Origin: Oenanthe sinensis
Taxonomy: Eukaryota; Streptophyta; Magnoliopsida; Apiales; Apiaceae
DNA length: 64,000 bases
Direction of reading: 5' to 3'
NCBI GenBank assembly: GCA_028671895.1
Contig: CM053795.1
Coordinates: 11,181,501 to 11,245,500, forward strand
The notes under the pieces are model-generated. The model saw only the letters and a program-made list of their open reading frames with translations. It was not told the origin of the DNA and made no database searches. Shown here one piece after another: positions 26,394-39,390 of the stretch. Position 1 is the stretch's first letter; each line of letters starts with the position of its first letter. The translations under genes and the position numbers were made by a program.

Positions 26394-26404
26394 CCTTTAT
26401 ATAG
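26394..26404 (-). promoter_or_regulatory. TATA box upstream of the 152-residue ORF
   Basis: On the minus strand the sequence reads CTATATAAAGG, a near-perfect plant TATA element, about 170 bp before the ATG at 26229. Assignment to that ORF is by position only. Confidence 0.45.
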
Positions 26405-27731
26405 ACAAACTCAAGTTTCTATCGGATACGGGGAAACCTATGTAATATGCATATTCCATTCTTGGTATGATAAGGAAATACTACTAACTAGACCTGGAAT
26501 GTCTGATATGATGAACCGAAATAAAATATAGGGGACCCACATTCAAAATTTAATTTTATATTTGAAATTGATAATTTAAAATAATTTGATCCGAACTGAT
26601 ATAGATTTATTATAATCAAATTTGAAAATCGATTTGATTTGATCTGAAAATGATTCATAATTGAAAATAATTTGAAATATTAAATTTGATAATTATTTAT
26701 TGAAAATCGATTTAATATAGTCTTATTTTATTTTTTCATTTCGCCTTTAAATTTTTTTAAATAAAATTATTATATTATACATTTAGAACAAAAATATTAT
26801 TTTATCACATTGGTTCAAGTCGGGACGACAAAAAAATATTACTTAATCAAAGTTATTATTTTATCGAATTTAGTTATAATTTGACATATTTACTTATTGA
26901 CCTTTATTTTAGTTTGACGATGATTCAAATCAATCCAATATTAATCCTAACCAAAATTTTCTAATTTAAACAAAATCCAATTCAAAATAACAAAAGACTC
27001 GAAAATATCTGAACTAATTCAAAATAACAAAAGACTCAAAAATATTTGAACTGAATATAATCTGATTTTGATATGAAATTCATCCAATTTAATCTAAACA
27101 ATCATTAATTTGACTATAGTGTAACTTTTCATAAATGTAACTATAGTGTGTATATATGATTGCGAAAAATTACGAATAGCAAGCAAGCCTTGCACCAGCA
27201 CTAAATTTAGCGAAAAATATTCTGACCACGAACGTGACAAGTTTATTGAAGCCCCTCACTTATATAACTACACCAGCACATCTCACTTGCAGCATTACGG
27301 AAATTTAAAATCAATGAAGATTTTGTCAACAAAAATTAATTTCAATTAAGTATTGTCCTTTTAGCCTTGGTTTCGGCCGCTGTTTGGAATTTAAGGATCT
27401 TTGAGAAAGCTCACTCGGACAAGAAAAAATCGCAAGAGTCAGGAGGTGAGATGATGACATGCTGACTATGAAAACAGAAATTTAGATCATTATCTCAGGC
27501 TACAAGCAACATCAGAAACATTTTCCTGCATTAGTTTTTCGTTCTTAAGGCCTTCTTATGGTTAGTTTCTTTGATTACGGGTCATGAGGAAGAGCAAGAA
27601 CACACTAGATTCTACCGTCAAACAAAAACTTATAAGTTGCACCATTCCTCCACATGCATTTAAAGCAAATGTTGGGAGTTGTAATCTACAGTCAAGTACT
27701 GAACTAGCCACATAAAACTTGATCATGACAA
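26405..27731. other. Intergenic, AT-rich with a short tandem repeat
   Basis: No gene is supported. About 26,520-27,110 is very AT-rich with GATTTGA/TCAAATC inverted motifs, perhaps a decayed element. A tandem duplication of about 47 bp, built on ATTCAAAATAACAAAAGACTC, lies at about 26,970-27,060. Confidence 0.5.
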
Positions 27732-30700
27732 CTATCTATAAGGAGAACTCATATCTAGCTCATGATTATACATTCCCTGACTATTAATGCCATATTTCTG
27801 CATCTGTTTCAGGTTTGCTCCGTGTTCGATACTGAAAAGCCTTTGGAGTGAGTCAGGACGATTGCTTCCATCAGAGACATCAGGCGCTGGTAAAAAAAAA
27901 GTGGCAAAATAAGTATTAGTAAAGCACAGTTGTGTATTTTACATTTCAAAACAAAGCCTGCATCAAGTAAATAGCCCTAAAGATAATCAATCATCGAGTC
28001 ACATAAGATGCAATATCTTATGAGGCAAGGGTCTGGTAAACAAATGCAAAGAAATAGTCGATATACAAAGACCATGAGTGAAAGTCAACAAGATATTACC
28101 GGCAATCTTGTTATACATTAGCTTTTATTGTGATTCATGTCTAGTAATAAACTAGTAATATGGTAAAACATTATAGATTTAAATCTGTGCCAACATCGGC
28201 AATCCAATCTGTTATTAGCCAATATATGGCACAAACCCCTTGTTTACACTCTGCACTAAGATTAAGCACTCAATCAATCAATATATTATCTTCCAAATTC
28301 AGATTCACTTGAGAGTAATTAAATATAAAATTGCAAGTGGAGCTAAAAGCTTGTAATTACAAATCGGGAAGCAGGGCAAGGTTTATGTATATATAGATCA
28401 ATTTTATGTAATAAGACTTACCAGGTAGTGGCATCCCTAGGCCACTAATACTTGGTTGCCGTTGACCAAAAGGGAATCCTTGCATAAGGTTTCGTTCCTG
28501 CAGAAAAGCATTCTGCTGGTTGCGGAGGTGGGGAGGTAGTGGTGCGCCTCTGGGGTATTCATGTATTACATTTGGTGGAGAAAAATCTTGTGGCACTTGC
28601 ATCTGCTGTAGCATTTGATGATGCACCGGAAGATCAAATTGTGTTGGAGCAGTGTTGTAGTGATGTAACGGAGGACGAATCATATCTACAGGGAACTGAT
28701 TACTAATGTGACCACCATGGTTGATACTTTCTGGAGCCATATATTTCATCTGGGAAGTCATGTGAGGAGAATGATAATCTATAGGAGTAAATAATGGTCT
28801 TCCATGACTCATTTGTGGGGAATAAAATTGTGGTAGAGATGCTTTGGCATGATGATTTTGATATTGTCTCTCAATCTCGGCCAGGTCATAAGGACCACGG
28901 TTTAAATGAGGACCTTCTTGAGCTCTGAAAGACCGTTCGTCTCTGTTACCAGCATTAAGAGCTGCCAATTTCTTTGCAATGTCAAGTGATGTGTTGGATA
29001 AAACTTCACTGATTTTCATATCCTCGTCAGGAATATATCTCGATTTACTGGGGTTCAGCGGATCACCAGCAAAAAGTAAACTCTCCTCTTCAGGTAGCCG
29101 ACTTTGAACTACCCCGTGCAACCCATGTTTAACTCTGCCCTCATTTTGCATTTTTAAGGATTCTATATTAATCTGAGGATCTGTATATCCTAACCAGCTT
29201 TCAATTTCCACCGGCTTGGTTTGCTGTTCTGAATTTGGTGTCAACATTCCATTCTCAAAATTTAATCGGTTGGACTCAATATCATTGACTGTAGCAGGAC
29301 CTGATCCGTCATTTCCAACATGAAAAGATAGTCCATGAGGCTCAAGATAATCAGCTTTTGCAGCCCCAGCTACACTTCTGTGCACAGAAACCGGTGCTTC
29401 AACTGACTGCAGCTCCTTCATGAAAGCAGTTCCAAAAAGTGCTTCAAGGGTGATAATTTTCCCAGTGTCTTGAAGAGGCTCTGCATCTGCCTCTCTTGAC
29501 TTGTCAATCGCAGTACCAATACTAGGTACTTCACCAGTAAGTGATTGGCCAGATAATCCAATCTCTTCCACGGGGGATGGGGTCAAATCTTTCAGGTTTT
29601 CTCCTTTCTGTAAAAGTGAAAGTAGATGCAGAGACGCGTGATTGTCTACACTGGCTTTTGCTTGCATCTCCGGAGCATCAGTGGCACTGTTGACATATAA
29701 ATGTGGCTGCAAAATTGAGCAGTTCTCACTATACTCAGACATAATCTTCCCTTCAAGATCCTCACATGTAAGGACTGCAGGTACAGCCTCAATATTTTTA
29801 TGATTGTATGACTGCTCAAATATTCCAGTTGTGGCCAAAGATATGCTATTATTAGATGGAAGTCTGTATCTAAATTCAGCACTCTTGTGAATAACTTCTG
29901 GTGGAATGAGTTGTGTAGCTTCCACATCAGATGCTTGTACTCCAGATTTCTCCCCACCCACAATCAGTGAAAGCAAGTTGTCTGGGCCAACAGATGTGTG
30001 ATGTTCTGGCGGCTTCTTTTCTGCATAAAGAATAAAGTGAAAAAAGAAAGCTTACAACGATGATCTTTATAAATAGATGTAAAACTCAGATATGACATTT
30101 TTAGCTTGTTTTGTTCAGTAACTTTTAATACATTATTTACCATCTTCAAGAAACCAGAAAGAAAATTTGGAAGACTGGGCCATGTTGGGGCTCTGCTTGA
30201 AATCAGGTTTACCATCATTAAGCTACAAGGAAGCAACACGTGTCAGATTCTAATTATTAATATTTCAGCAAATAGCATATGAATTAGATTAACCCACTAG
30301 TCCGTTACCACAACTTAGCTTTAAGAACACAGATTACTAAACACTAAAAGCAATAGCCTCCAGAAATACAAGTTACATAACCAAGTTCAATTACCCTTTC
30401 TGCGACTAAATTAAGCCAACTTAAAAACACATCAAAGTTGCTTCACTTTGATCTAGTAATTTTACTTCAAAAATGAACAACAGATAGAAAGCAAAAGGAT
30501 CAAGCCAAAAATCATTAAGGACAAACTTACCTCTTTCGAATTCAGGGGTTTGTCTACTGTTAGGTAACTACTAGTAAGTAGTAAGTGGTATTTAAGTTTT
30601 TTATCTTAGCTGAAAACCGACCAAGGTCATTAAGTTGCTTTACGCTGATCTATTAAGTTTGCTTTAAAATGAGAAACAAGCAGAGAGCAAGAGGGTCAAG

Positions 30701-33700
30701 TAAAAATCACTAAGAGCAAAATTACCTCTTTCAGAGTTGTAGAAGTGTTTACTCTTAGGGAACTACCAAATAGCTTGTCCAGGATTGATTTATCCTCACT
30801 GGAATCGCTAACAGTAGTATTCATTGTCACCTTGGCAATTGAATGAATCATTTCACCATCATCCAAAGATTTTCTGGTTTTCACAATACTAGAATTACCA
30901 TTTACATGATTTGTAACTTCTAAACCAGATAATGGATTGACCATCAAGTCAGCCTTGGTAGCAAGTGAAGGATAAACACTGACACTGTCATCCTCAGGCT
31001 GTTGCTCATGTATCGATAGTCTCTCTTCTTGCTTACTGGGAATTCCTTTTTGCACAGGTTTAGTTTTGGAATGCAAAAAAATTTCCTCAAGCCCCTGCTT
31101 ACTAATCTGCATATGTAAAGAAGTGAAATTTAAGTCTCCGACACAAACTATAATGTACTGAACTTATGTAAAGTTTCTTTGGCAATAAACAACACCCAGC
31201 AGTCAGACCAACAGTATTGAGGACTAAAAAAAGTAAGAATAAGGTGGAACTGTGGAAGTCACACTGAACCCAAAAGTGATTGCTTAACCATAGAGAGGGA
31301 TGTAGTTTAGAGCCCTGAATCTACTGCTACAAGTACAAGTGGGCCTCGAGAAGAAAAAAGGTACTGCAATGTCCAGACCAATATTCAGGATACTACAAAG
31401 AACTATTGGTGACTATACCATACCAACTGTGTCCAATGTCAGATATTAATCATTTGCATCGTTCTGAATCTAGCTTCCTGCTCTTGTGTACTCTCCTTTG
31501 CTAATACATAATTTCTGTAATGTGGCAATGATAGATCAAGTCTTTTCTCTTCAGAGAGCTCATTCAGATAATGTTACAAGAATCAAAAAGTTGGGCAGAG
31601 TGGTTTCTGCTCCACGGCAGCAAATAGGAAGCCACATTATCTGGACTAACCCGATGGATGGGCCTTGTGTGTTACTTCTGTGTTTAAAAAATTATTAGGA
31701 TGCACACCAGCATCCACACCAATTTTCACTCAGAAACTTGAAACAAATTGGACGGTAGTTAAAAATTACTGACTGCATTGAACCCCTCAAAAGATAACAG
31801 GGAGAAGGAAAGCAAAAAAAAAATTGAGACTAGCAAGTTCAATGTTTGTGATATATGGAGATCTGCAAACCCACACCACAAAAAGGTCAAATTTCTCTAA
31901 AAAAATGTAATCACCAAACTAGGAAACCTCCTAGCACCCTAAACTCTGATAATTACAATTCCAAGAATTTCAGGTAAGGTCGTGAGCATACATGTTCAAT
32001 AGATAGCAACACTGTGTTCCAGAGATTTTTTTTTAAAGAAAAGAAAGAGAAAGATATATTTTCTATGACTTGTTCCCGAGTGATTTTTTTGGAGGGAAGG
32101 GAAAAGAAACCTAAAGATTTGGAAAGAAATTCCTTATTTAAATTATCCTAAAAAATTTCTCTCCAATTTTGAAAAGATTTAGAGAAAGAAGATAACTCAT
32201 TTTCTCTTCTCTTCTTTTCTTTCCTAAACTCGGGAACACAGTGCAAATGATTACTAGTGGAAGGAGTCTTTGTCTAAAGCATTTTAAGAAGGATGAGACT
32301 TACGACTTTATCTTGTGTAGTAATAACTTTTGGTCCAGAAATTTTCTCCAAAATTGTGCTTGGAAAACCGGGAGGTACAAGTGGTCTGGGTGCAGAAGTA
32401 TGGGGATGAAAAGGATTATTGCCAGAATCAGTATTTGATATAGGTTTGCTTCCAGAGTCATCCAATTCACTGTCTTGCTCCGAAGCTCTGCCCTCTGTGG
32501 TTTGTTCAAGCAATGCAGCATCAGCTTGAAAAAAGTCATTTTTTTGCTTATCAGCATGCATTTTCTGCTTCTCTTGTAGAACTTTCTGTTGTTCCTTCCT
32601 CATTAACTCAAAGGAAGCTAAGAAGAAAGTCATATTCAAGTTCAGTCAACAGCAGATAATACAGCCAAAGAAAAGGAGGAAATGATCATGTAAAAATGTG
32701 GAAAACTAATAATCACAATAAAAAAGACCTCTGCGCTTTCGTTCTTCTTCTGCCCTGTCCTCACTTGTACAATCCATAGAACCAAAAGTTTCGTCATTAA
32801 TTGAATCACTAATTTGTCTTCGAGTGTGAGGAACCGCCTGAGTACAACACATACACATATATAATCTTCACTAAAATCAGCATGCAATAACCTTTATTGA
32901 GGTGATATTTCCCATACTTATATAGAGAATAAAATGAAAGAAAAGAAAAAGGTGAATCATCGGTATCGTGTGCAGAGTAGATAAACAATTAGAGTGGGCC
33001 GTGATAAGAAAACAAAATGGAGAAATATGATATTATAATCATACACTTATACCTTATAAGGACGAGGAGGATGATACGGCTCATTACTCTTCATGAGCTG
33101 CATGTGTTCATTTCCTTGAACCTTCAAAGCCATCATCCCAGTTGCATACCCAGATGGTCTTGGAAAAGAACCACTTCCAAGAAGCCCGTCATGACCAGTA
33201 TTTTTCCAAGAGCGTTGAGAAGGGTCTCCTTGATGCCTGCTCGACTCTGTAAGAATTTGATTAAAAATTTTGGACAGAAGTAAATGCTTAACCCACCAGT
33301 GTGTCTCATAATTCTACACGTTTGATTTACTGTCCATTATTTTCATCAATTTGGGAAAGTTTAAGTTTGTTAAATCTCAAGTAAATTACCAATCCCTCAA
33401 ATATATAATTAGTGAGAGATCTGTGAACTAAATATTTCCTTAATATAAAAAACCATTATGAATCTGGAAAGAATGACATTGCTGGTTGTTATCGCATCAT
33501 ATCATTAACTAATGTTTCATTAATATCATGGTCAGTTGGTCACCACACGACACGAAAACAGCTTTTGTGGAATTTTAAAAGCATGTTCCTTTAAGTCATA
33601 AATACTTCAAAATTCAGACATGGAAAGACCAATTCACTTAAAAAAGTTGCCTTCTGCTGGGGTAATTTATGCAAAAGAGGTTGGGGTGGAAGCCTTTTTG

Positions 33701-34546
33701 AAATTGGTGTCCTAGGGGATTTACTACAATAATATAAGTAATATATTCAAGATTAAAATATACACCACCGTGTAGTAATTGTTGAGGCTTACAGAGGAGA
33801 AAAAACAAAAAGTCCCTTAGAGACAAATTTCATTGTGGTGAATTATACTTGAACAATATTGACTAAAGTATATTACAGTACAAAACCAACCTGAATCTTT
33901 GTCAGACTGACAGTCACTATTTTTATCACTCTGTCCAGAAGAACTGCCCCGCTTTCCATATATTCCTCTAGAGTAATTACTTGAGTCGCCTCGGGTTGGT
34001 GGCGACGAGCCGTTGTCGCCACGTCTGGAACCTAGCAACGGGGAGAAGATTCTTTGTTTTATGGTGTACTCCAACTCACTGTTATAAATTATAAACAACG
34101 TAACACTTAATTTCTGAAGGCATGCATGTAAACAACTAAAGCAGCAACAATTAATATGGTGCAAACAAATGTTAATAAGATGATGCGTCCACTATAACAT
34201 TGATTGATAAAATGCGAAAAATTAATTGCACTTGTTGATAATGAAATCAAAGTAAACTTCTCACCCAAAAATTGACTGATCTAATCCAGTTGGCAGGTTT
34301 TTGCATATTTCCAACTGACTCAAGGATAAAAGAAACTCTCGCGTATAAGAAACCTTATTAAACCTGCGGCACAATGAAAAGGAAAAATTCTCATTGCAAC
34401 TACAAATATGTTTGAAATAAAGTATAAAAAAAACCTAGAAAAATATATATGAACAAAATAAAGCAAGTGAATTACTTTTGTGATCCGTCACGTGCTCCAT
34501 CAGATACATTATTTCGTAAGCTTTGATCCTCAGACTCGAAGCTCAT
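27732..34546 (-). CDS. CBE1: CBE1-type eIF4E-binding protein
   Basis: Ten exons splice in frame: 34546-34476, 34363-34265, 34024-33891, 33246-33053, 32837-32729, 32617-32304, 31106-30726, 30222-30141, 30020-28422, 27886-27732 (1,045 residues). Exon 2 encodes YTREFLL (residues 30-36), matching the canonical YxxxxL-hydrophobic eIF4E-binding motif also found in eIF4G. Exon 5 reads HTRRQISDSINDETFG then CTSEDRAEEER, and exon 6 opens SFELMRKEQQK, which I recall from Arabidopsis At4g01290 (CBE1, about 991 residues). The rest is low-complexity, rich in Ser, Gln and Pro, and likely disordered. It probably sits in cap-bound mRNPs and tunes translation or mRNA decay. Exon 3 uses the second of two nearby AGs, because only that one keeps frame. 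The 1.6-kb ninth exon carries half the protein. Confidence 0.85.
30434..30772 (-). repeat. Tandem duplication over the CBE1 exon 7 donor
   Basis: Two diverged copies (about 30434-30578 and 30631-30772, offset about 197 bp) share AAGTTGCTT, TGATCTA, GGTCAAG and TTACCTCTTTC. The right copy contains the 3' end of coding exon 7 and its splice donor. The left copy, inside intron 7, preserves a matching exon end and donor (AAAGAG|GTAAGT on the minus strand). Confidence 0.7.
32010..32243. mobile_element. CACTA-like MITE
   Basis: A 234-bp element in a CBE1 intron. Left end CACTGTGTTCCAGAG; the right end on the minus strand is CACTGTGTTCCCGAG. It is flanked by CAA on both sides (32007-32009 and 32244-32246). 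A 3-bp duplication with CACTG ends fits the CACTA (En/Spm) superfamily. The interior is AAAGAAAAG/CTTTTCTTT rich. Confidence 0.65.
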
Positions 34547-35369
34547 TCTGTTATATTACTAGAACAAAATATAATACTTCTACAAGCTTGCTATGACCAA
34601 TGCAACAAGGCAGCCTCAAAACCCACTAAAAAATAATAATTTCTAATACCCCTAACAATTCACTTAACAAGATTCAATTACAGCAAAGCAGCTCGAAAGG
34701 CTTCCGTGTTAATTTTCTCATCCATCAAACACGAACGAAATCTCAGTAACACTATTCAGCTTATTCAATCACGAAAAATCCACTTGAATCAAAATCACTA
34801 AACTAAAGCTAATAAAAACCTCTGATCCAGCTCTATGTAAACATTGAATAGCAATCTAAAAGTCCCTAATCAGACCTAACAGAATCATGATACACATACC
34901 CATTGACCAAAATTACAAGAAAGTCTCAATCTTGAACTGAATGTAGAATAATAAAACACACAAATTATTCAAGTGCTTATTTAATTTAATAAACTTGAAA
35001 TAAAAATGGGTCAGAAAGTAAAAATACAACAATCAAATGAACTTAAACTAGATCGGACAATTAAAGTATAAAAAGATCATCACGAGTAGAGTTAGGTTTT
35101 GTAGAGAGGATCGTAAAGCTATATGGAGTGTAGATAGATGATAGTTTTAGAGTGAGAGAACTGGAAGATTACAGGGAGATACATACATACGTGTGTATGT
35201 ATAGTCGGAGATATATATAATAGATTCACTTTGTATACATACAACACCTTGTTTTCCTATTTGTGTTGTCTTGGTACTTTAATTTCCTATCATTCACCGG
35301 TAATTATATATAATAAAATTAAATTACAATTTGTTGCATATGAATTAATCAACGTTTGATGTATAAAAT

Positions 35370-35880
35370 TAGGCCGGTTCATGAAGCGAGTTGTTCGCGA
35401 TAAAAAGAAAATGAGCTCGAGCCGAGCTTTTAGTATATTAGGCTCGAGTTCGGTTTGAGCTTGTTTGGCTCGTTAAAATTAAAAAAAATAAAATATATTT
35501 TAAATATTTTTATAATATTTTTAGCTCTTTAAGTTTAAAATTATAATTCAAATATTTAATATGTGAATCATTTGGTATGATAGATTAAAATTTGATATTG
35601 AGTTGAATCAAAAATCAATAATTAATTGGCTTAGGTGGGTTTAAACCTTTTTTCCATGTAAAACTTAATTGTTCGCGGGTTGTTCATTAAGAACTCGAGC
35701 TCGGCTCGACTCGTTTTTGTGCGATAAAAACTCAAGTGCGGCTTGATTTATTAACGAACTCGAGTTCAGACACATTTTTCGTGCGGTAAGAAAACTCAGC
35801 TCGGCTCGGCTCGGTTCGTCAAAAAAAACTAAAACTCGACTCATTTTAGACAAAACTCGGCTCGACTCTATTGGTGAACA
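35370..35880. repeat. GAGCTCG/CGAGCTC-rich repeat element
   Basis: Both ends are rich in GGCTCGA, GAGCTCG and their complements, arranged inverted around an AT-rich centre. Outer bases are similar (GGTTCATGAAGCGAG at left, and TTGTTCACCAATAGAG read from the right end). This looks like a non-autonomous DNA transposon with subterminal repeats. I could not fix a target duplication. Confidence 0.45.
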
Positions 35881-35989
35881 AATCTACTTAAAATAATTGA
35901 TAATTTTAATTTGGAAATTTCAATAATCCACCATATCAGTGCAAATTTCAACATATTATTCAAAAAAATCATATAATAGTCATATTATC

Positions 35990-36480
35990 ACTTACTAGAT
36001 TTTAATAGAGTCTATCAATCAGAGTTTACAGAAGCTGATCAGAAGTTAGATGATGTCGCCAGAGTCTACTCAATCGACAGAGTCTGAGATGATCAGAGTC
36101 TGTTAGATGTTAATTTGACAAACGAGGACTTGATTGAAGACAGAAAATGAAGTGTTTGTACGAAAGACAATTACATTCTTGAAGCTATTTATTCCGAAGA
36201 TAATGATGAAAATTGTATTGCTGTAATCATTAATCATTATCCTTGCATTATTTAGACATGTAGCTGTGTACTATATAAACACAGTTTATGTTTATATTGA
36301 TGAAGTCGACACATAACATAATATTCTCATAGCCTAACAGTTCTTAAGAACGTTGATTTTCTTGAGAGAATTTTGTATTAAGTTTGTCAAAGTTAATACA
36401 AACAGTGTTTAGTTTATATATTTGTGTTTAAATTTCGATTATTTGGTACTATTATATTGAACTTCCCTTACTGGGTAACA
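35990..36480 (+). mobile_element. LTR-like fragment, possibly Copia
   Basis: The segment has the layout of a retrotransposon LTR: an AGAGTCT-rich 5' part, a TATA box in TGTACTATATAAACAC near 36,267, then CAAAGTTAATACAAACAGTG and a tail reading TTTCGATTATTTGGTACTATT. No internal domains follow and no clear TG/CA ends or duplication were found, so this is a truncated remnant at best. Confidence 0.35.
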
Positions 36481-37091
36481 TATAAAAGTATAGATAATAT
36501 AGACATAGCATACTAATAAATTTAATTAATATAAATAAAATAATATTATTATTTTAATATTCATAACATTTAATTAATAAATTGTGATTTTAAATAAATT
36601 AAAGAGGCTGAGCAATGTCGAAATTGAAATATGTTAGTAGATTATAAGTACAACTATATATTTTAATTAAAAAAGTGTGTCTGAAATCGAGCAGAAGACA
36701 TATATGTATATTTATATGAAGTTGAACAGAGACTAAATAATCATACCGGACGACCAATCAATCAATTCACTCGCAGCTTTAATGTATAGATATGTACATA
36801 CTACTTATATGACAGAAACCGGGAAGGATAGATAATTTTAATAAATTCACAATTTTTCTATAACTTCAATTCAATTTTCATTTGAATAAATAATATATTT
36901 GTTTAAAAACAATAATATATCTGAATCTATTTTTTTCATACATCTTAAAAATGAAAAAAATTTATTAAAATTACTGGTGGGAAACAAACGGGCCGTTACC
37001 GTTGGCTCAAACACTAGTACTACTACCAAGTTATCCACACACTATCATCTTGTTGAAGGATATCTAGACAATAATAAACAAGCTCACAACA

Positions 37092-39390
37092 ATGGCGTCT
37101 CCGGCGCTTCTTCACTCATCTGCCTCTACATTTCACACCCATTTCCCGGCGCGTCAAACTCTTCTTGGTTTCCCTTGCCGCTGGAACAGTTTGACGGTCA
37201 AGGCGGAAACAAATATAGTCCTTGTTGAGAAATCCCAGGCGGAGACTACTAATCGTTTGAAAAAATCTTTTCTTGAAACCATTGTTCCCCTTCTCAAACA
37301 AGAGTTTTCTTACACTAACATTCATCAGGTACTTTGTTCTCATCTTTTATTGTCTTTGTAGTATACTGCCTTCTTGGGTTGTCAATTTGTGTGAAAATGT
37401 ACATGTGGGGGGGGATTAAATTGTTGAAATTTACTGTGAATTTTTGTATATATATGTCATGTGTGTGTAGAGGGTGAAGTAATTGATTGGCTTTGCTTTG
37501 TTGAGGCTATGGCGTGATAAGAAGAGGAAATTAGGTATTTATGAGTGTGCTTTTGGAAAAATGTTAGCTTTATGATTCTGCAATATATATGTCGATGTTG
37601 CCGTATTTAGGGGGCTGTTTGGTTTTTGCTGCCAAGCCTGCCATGTGTTAGTGTTTGAATTAGCAATTTGGTTGTTTGGAATGGGAACCTCATTCTTATG
37701 TGGGTGAATCATTTCCTATATACCTCTTGGGGTTCCATATAATTCCCATTTACCCCCATCCAAACAACCCCTTGTTCTTTTATTTCTGTGATCCGGTAAG
37801 ATAGTGTGTGAATGTAATCAAAGACATGTCATAATGGCAAGTTATGTATATGTTCATAAAGTGGCTGCCTGTTAGTAGATCACTAGATCTTGAAGAGTTT
37901 AATTGATTGATGCAATGAGTTGGCTGGGAAAATATCAGGATAGAGAACTAAGTGGTTGGTTGTTTTTTTTGGTTTTGATATTGTCATGAAGAAGAGCAAG
38001 TCCATGATCGAGACGAGGGTTGAAGTAGATGTTATTACTTTTGTTTGGTAGTCATACAATTATGTGCGCGCGCGCGCCTGGTTGTATGGTTGGCAATCGT
38101 ATATACAGCCATGATTATTTCCTAACACCTTAATATCTGATCTTACGGGAGTTTTAACTGGATAATTGTAGCCTTATGTACATGTTTCCAGATGAAATAT
38201 TGGTGGGGATTAGGTTCTTGTAACCTGCAAAGGTACTTACTTTTTATCTGGTTAACCTTGTTATTGGGTTTGCCATAGGTTCCTAAAATTAAGAAGATTG
38301 TCGTAAATTGTGGTATTGGAGATGCGGCTCAGAATTCCAAGGGTCTGGATGCGGCAGTTAACGAGCTGGCGTTGATTACTGGACAGAGGCCTGTGAAGAC
38401 ACGTGCAAAGAATGCTATTGCTACTTTCAAGATCAGAGAAGACCAACCATTAGGAATTGCTGTCACTTTGAGAGGAAACGTAAGAATGATTTTGTTTTAT
38501 TCTTTTAAGGACTGTTGAATCTTCTGTTTTATGATATCCTTTAGTTAGTTATTGATTCAGAACATTATCTTTTGCTTTATAAAACTGGAAATTCATTCAA
38601 AGAGAAACCCAAATTGTATGTGAATTTTTCTTTGTAACTGCACTTAAAAAATGTGTTTTGATCATTGTTGTTAGATATAAAAGACATGAATGACAGATCT
38701 AAACTTGCAAAGATGATCTAAAGTCTAAACGTGCAAAGATGTCTGAACTATTAACTTATATCTTAGCTGTATATCATTAATCTTAACTGATATGCATTGA
38801 TTCTAGCTTGCTACATATGAGTATTTGAGGCTTTACCTCTAGTGGCTCCTCGATTATTTATGTCGGTTGATGTCACACGATGATGTGAACCTTTTATATC
38901 ATATATTATCATGTCTCACTCTCCTCTGATGTTTTAGCTGTTGTGATTGAAATGAAGCTTTCTATATGAACACATCTTTCCTAAATTTATTTAACTTTTT
39001 TCAAGACAACTTATCTTATTCTGTGTCAACGGTGATTGATTACAACAGGTGATGTACTCGTTTCTGGATAGGCTAATTAACTTGGGGCTTCCAAGGACAA
39101 GGGACTTCCAAGGTGTGAGCCCCAACAGCTTTGATGGCAATGGCAATTATAGCATTGGATTTCGTGAGCAAAGCGTGTTTCCCGAGATTAGTTATGATGC
39201 GCTTGGCAAGCCTAGAGGAATGGATGTTTGCATATCCACAACATCTCCAACAGATAAAGAAGCTCATAAACTTCTGGCTCTTATGGGAATGCCGTTCAGA
39301 GAAGGCGCTGTTTCCTCAAATGTGGTTCGCAAGAAGAAGTTGAAACGTCATCATTTCGACTCCAAGTCCAAGCAAAGAGCTAGGAGATAA
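37092..39390 (+). CDS. RPL5: Plastid 50S ribosomal protein uL5c
   Basis: Three exons: 37092-37328, 38279-38479 and 39049-39390, giving 259 residues. The first 38 or so residues are rich in Ser, Thr and Arg with no acidic residues (MASPALLHSS then TFHTHFPARQ), a chloroplast transit peptide. Cleavage near VKA|ETN is plausible. The mature part reads VPKIKKIVVNCGIGDAAQNS, VNELALITGQRPV and NYSIGFREQSVFPEI, which are bacterial-type uL5 signatures for 5S rRNA binding in the central protuberance. Length agrees with plant nuclear-encoded L5 (Arabidopsis At4g01310, about 262 residues). The C-terminal basic tail is intact. Intron 1 holds a MITE at about 37,609-37,769. Confidence 0.95.
37609..37769. mobile_element. 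MITE in plastid L5 intron 1
   Basis: Left end GGGGGCTGTTTGG; the inverted right end is GGGGTTGTTTGG. The length is about 160 bp with no coding content. No convincing target duplication, so the superfamily is left open. Confidence 0.5.

Larger units (their letters stand above)
34547..37091. other. Divergent CBE1/plastid L5 intergenic region
   Basis: The CBE1 leader probably runs from about 35,185 down to 34,547, with a TATATAAT-type stretch at about 35,209-35,222 (minus strand). Beyond it lie the GAGCTCG-rich element (about 35,370-35,880), an LTR-like fragment (about 35,990-36,480), AT-rich sequence and the L5 promoter. No further gene is supported. Confidence 0.55.

Noticed and set aside
34021..34036. 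First acceptor AG (CTAG) for CBE1 exon 3
   Set aside because: It shifts the frame away from the Ser/Gly-rich coding sequence; the next AG (TTCCAG, exon start 34024) keeps the frame.
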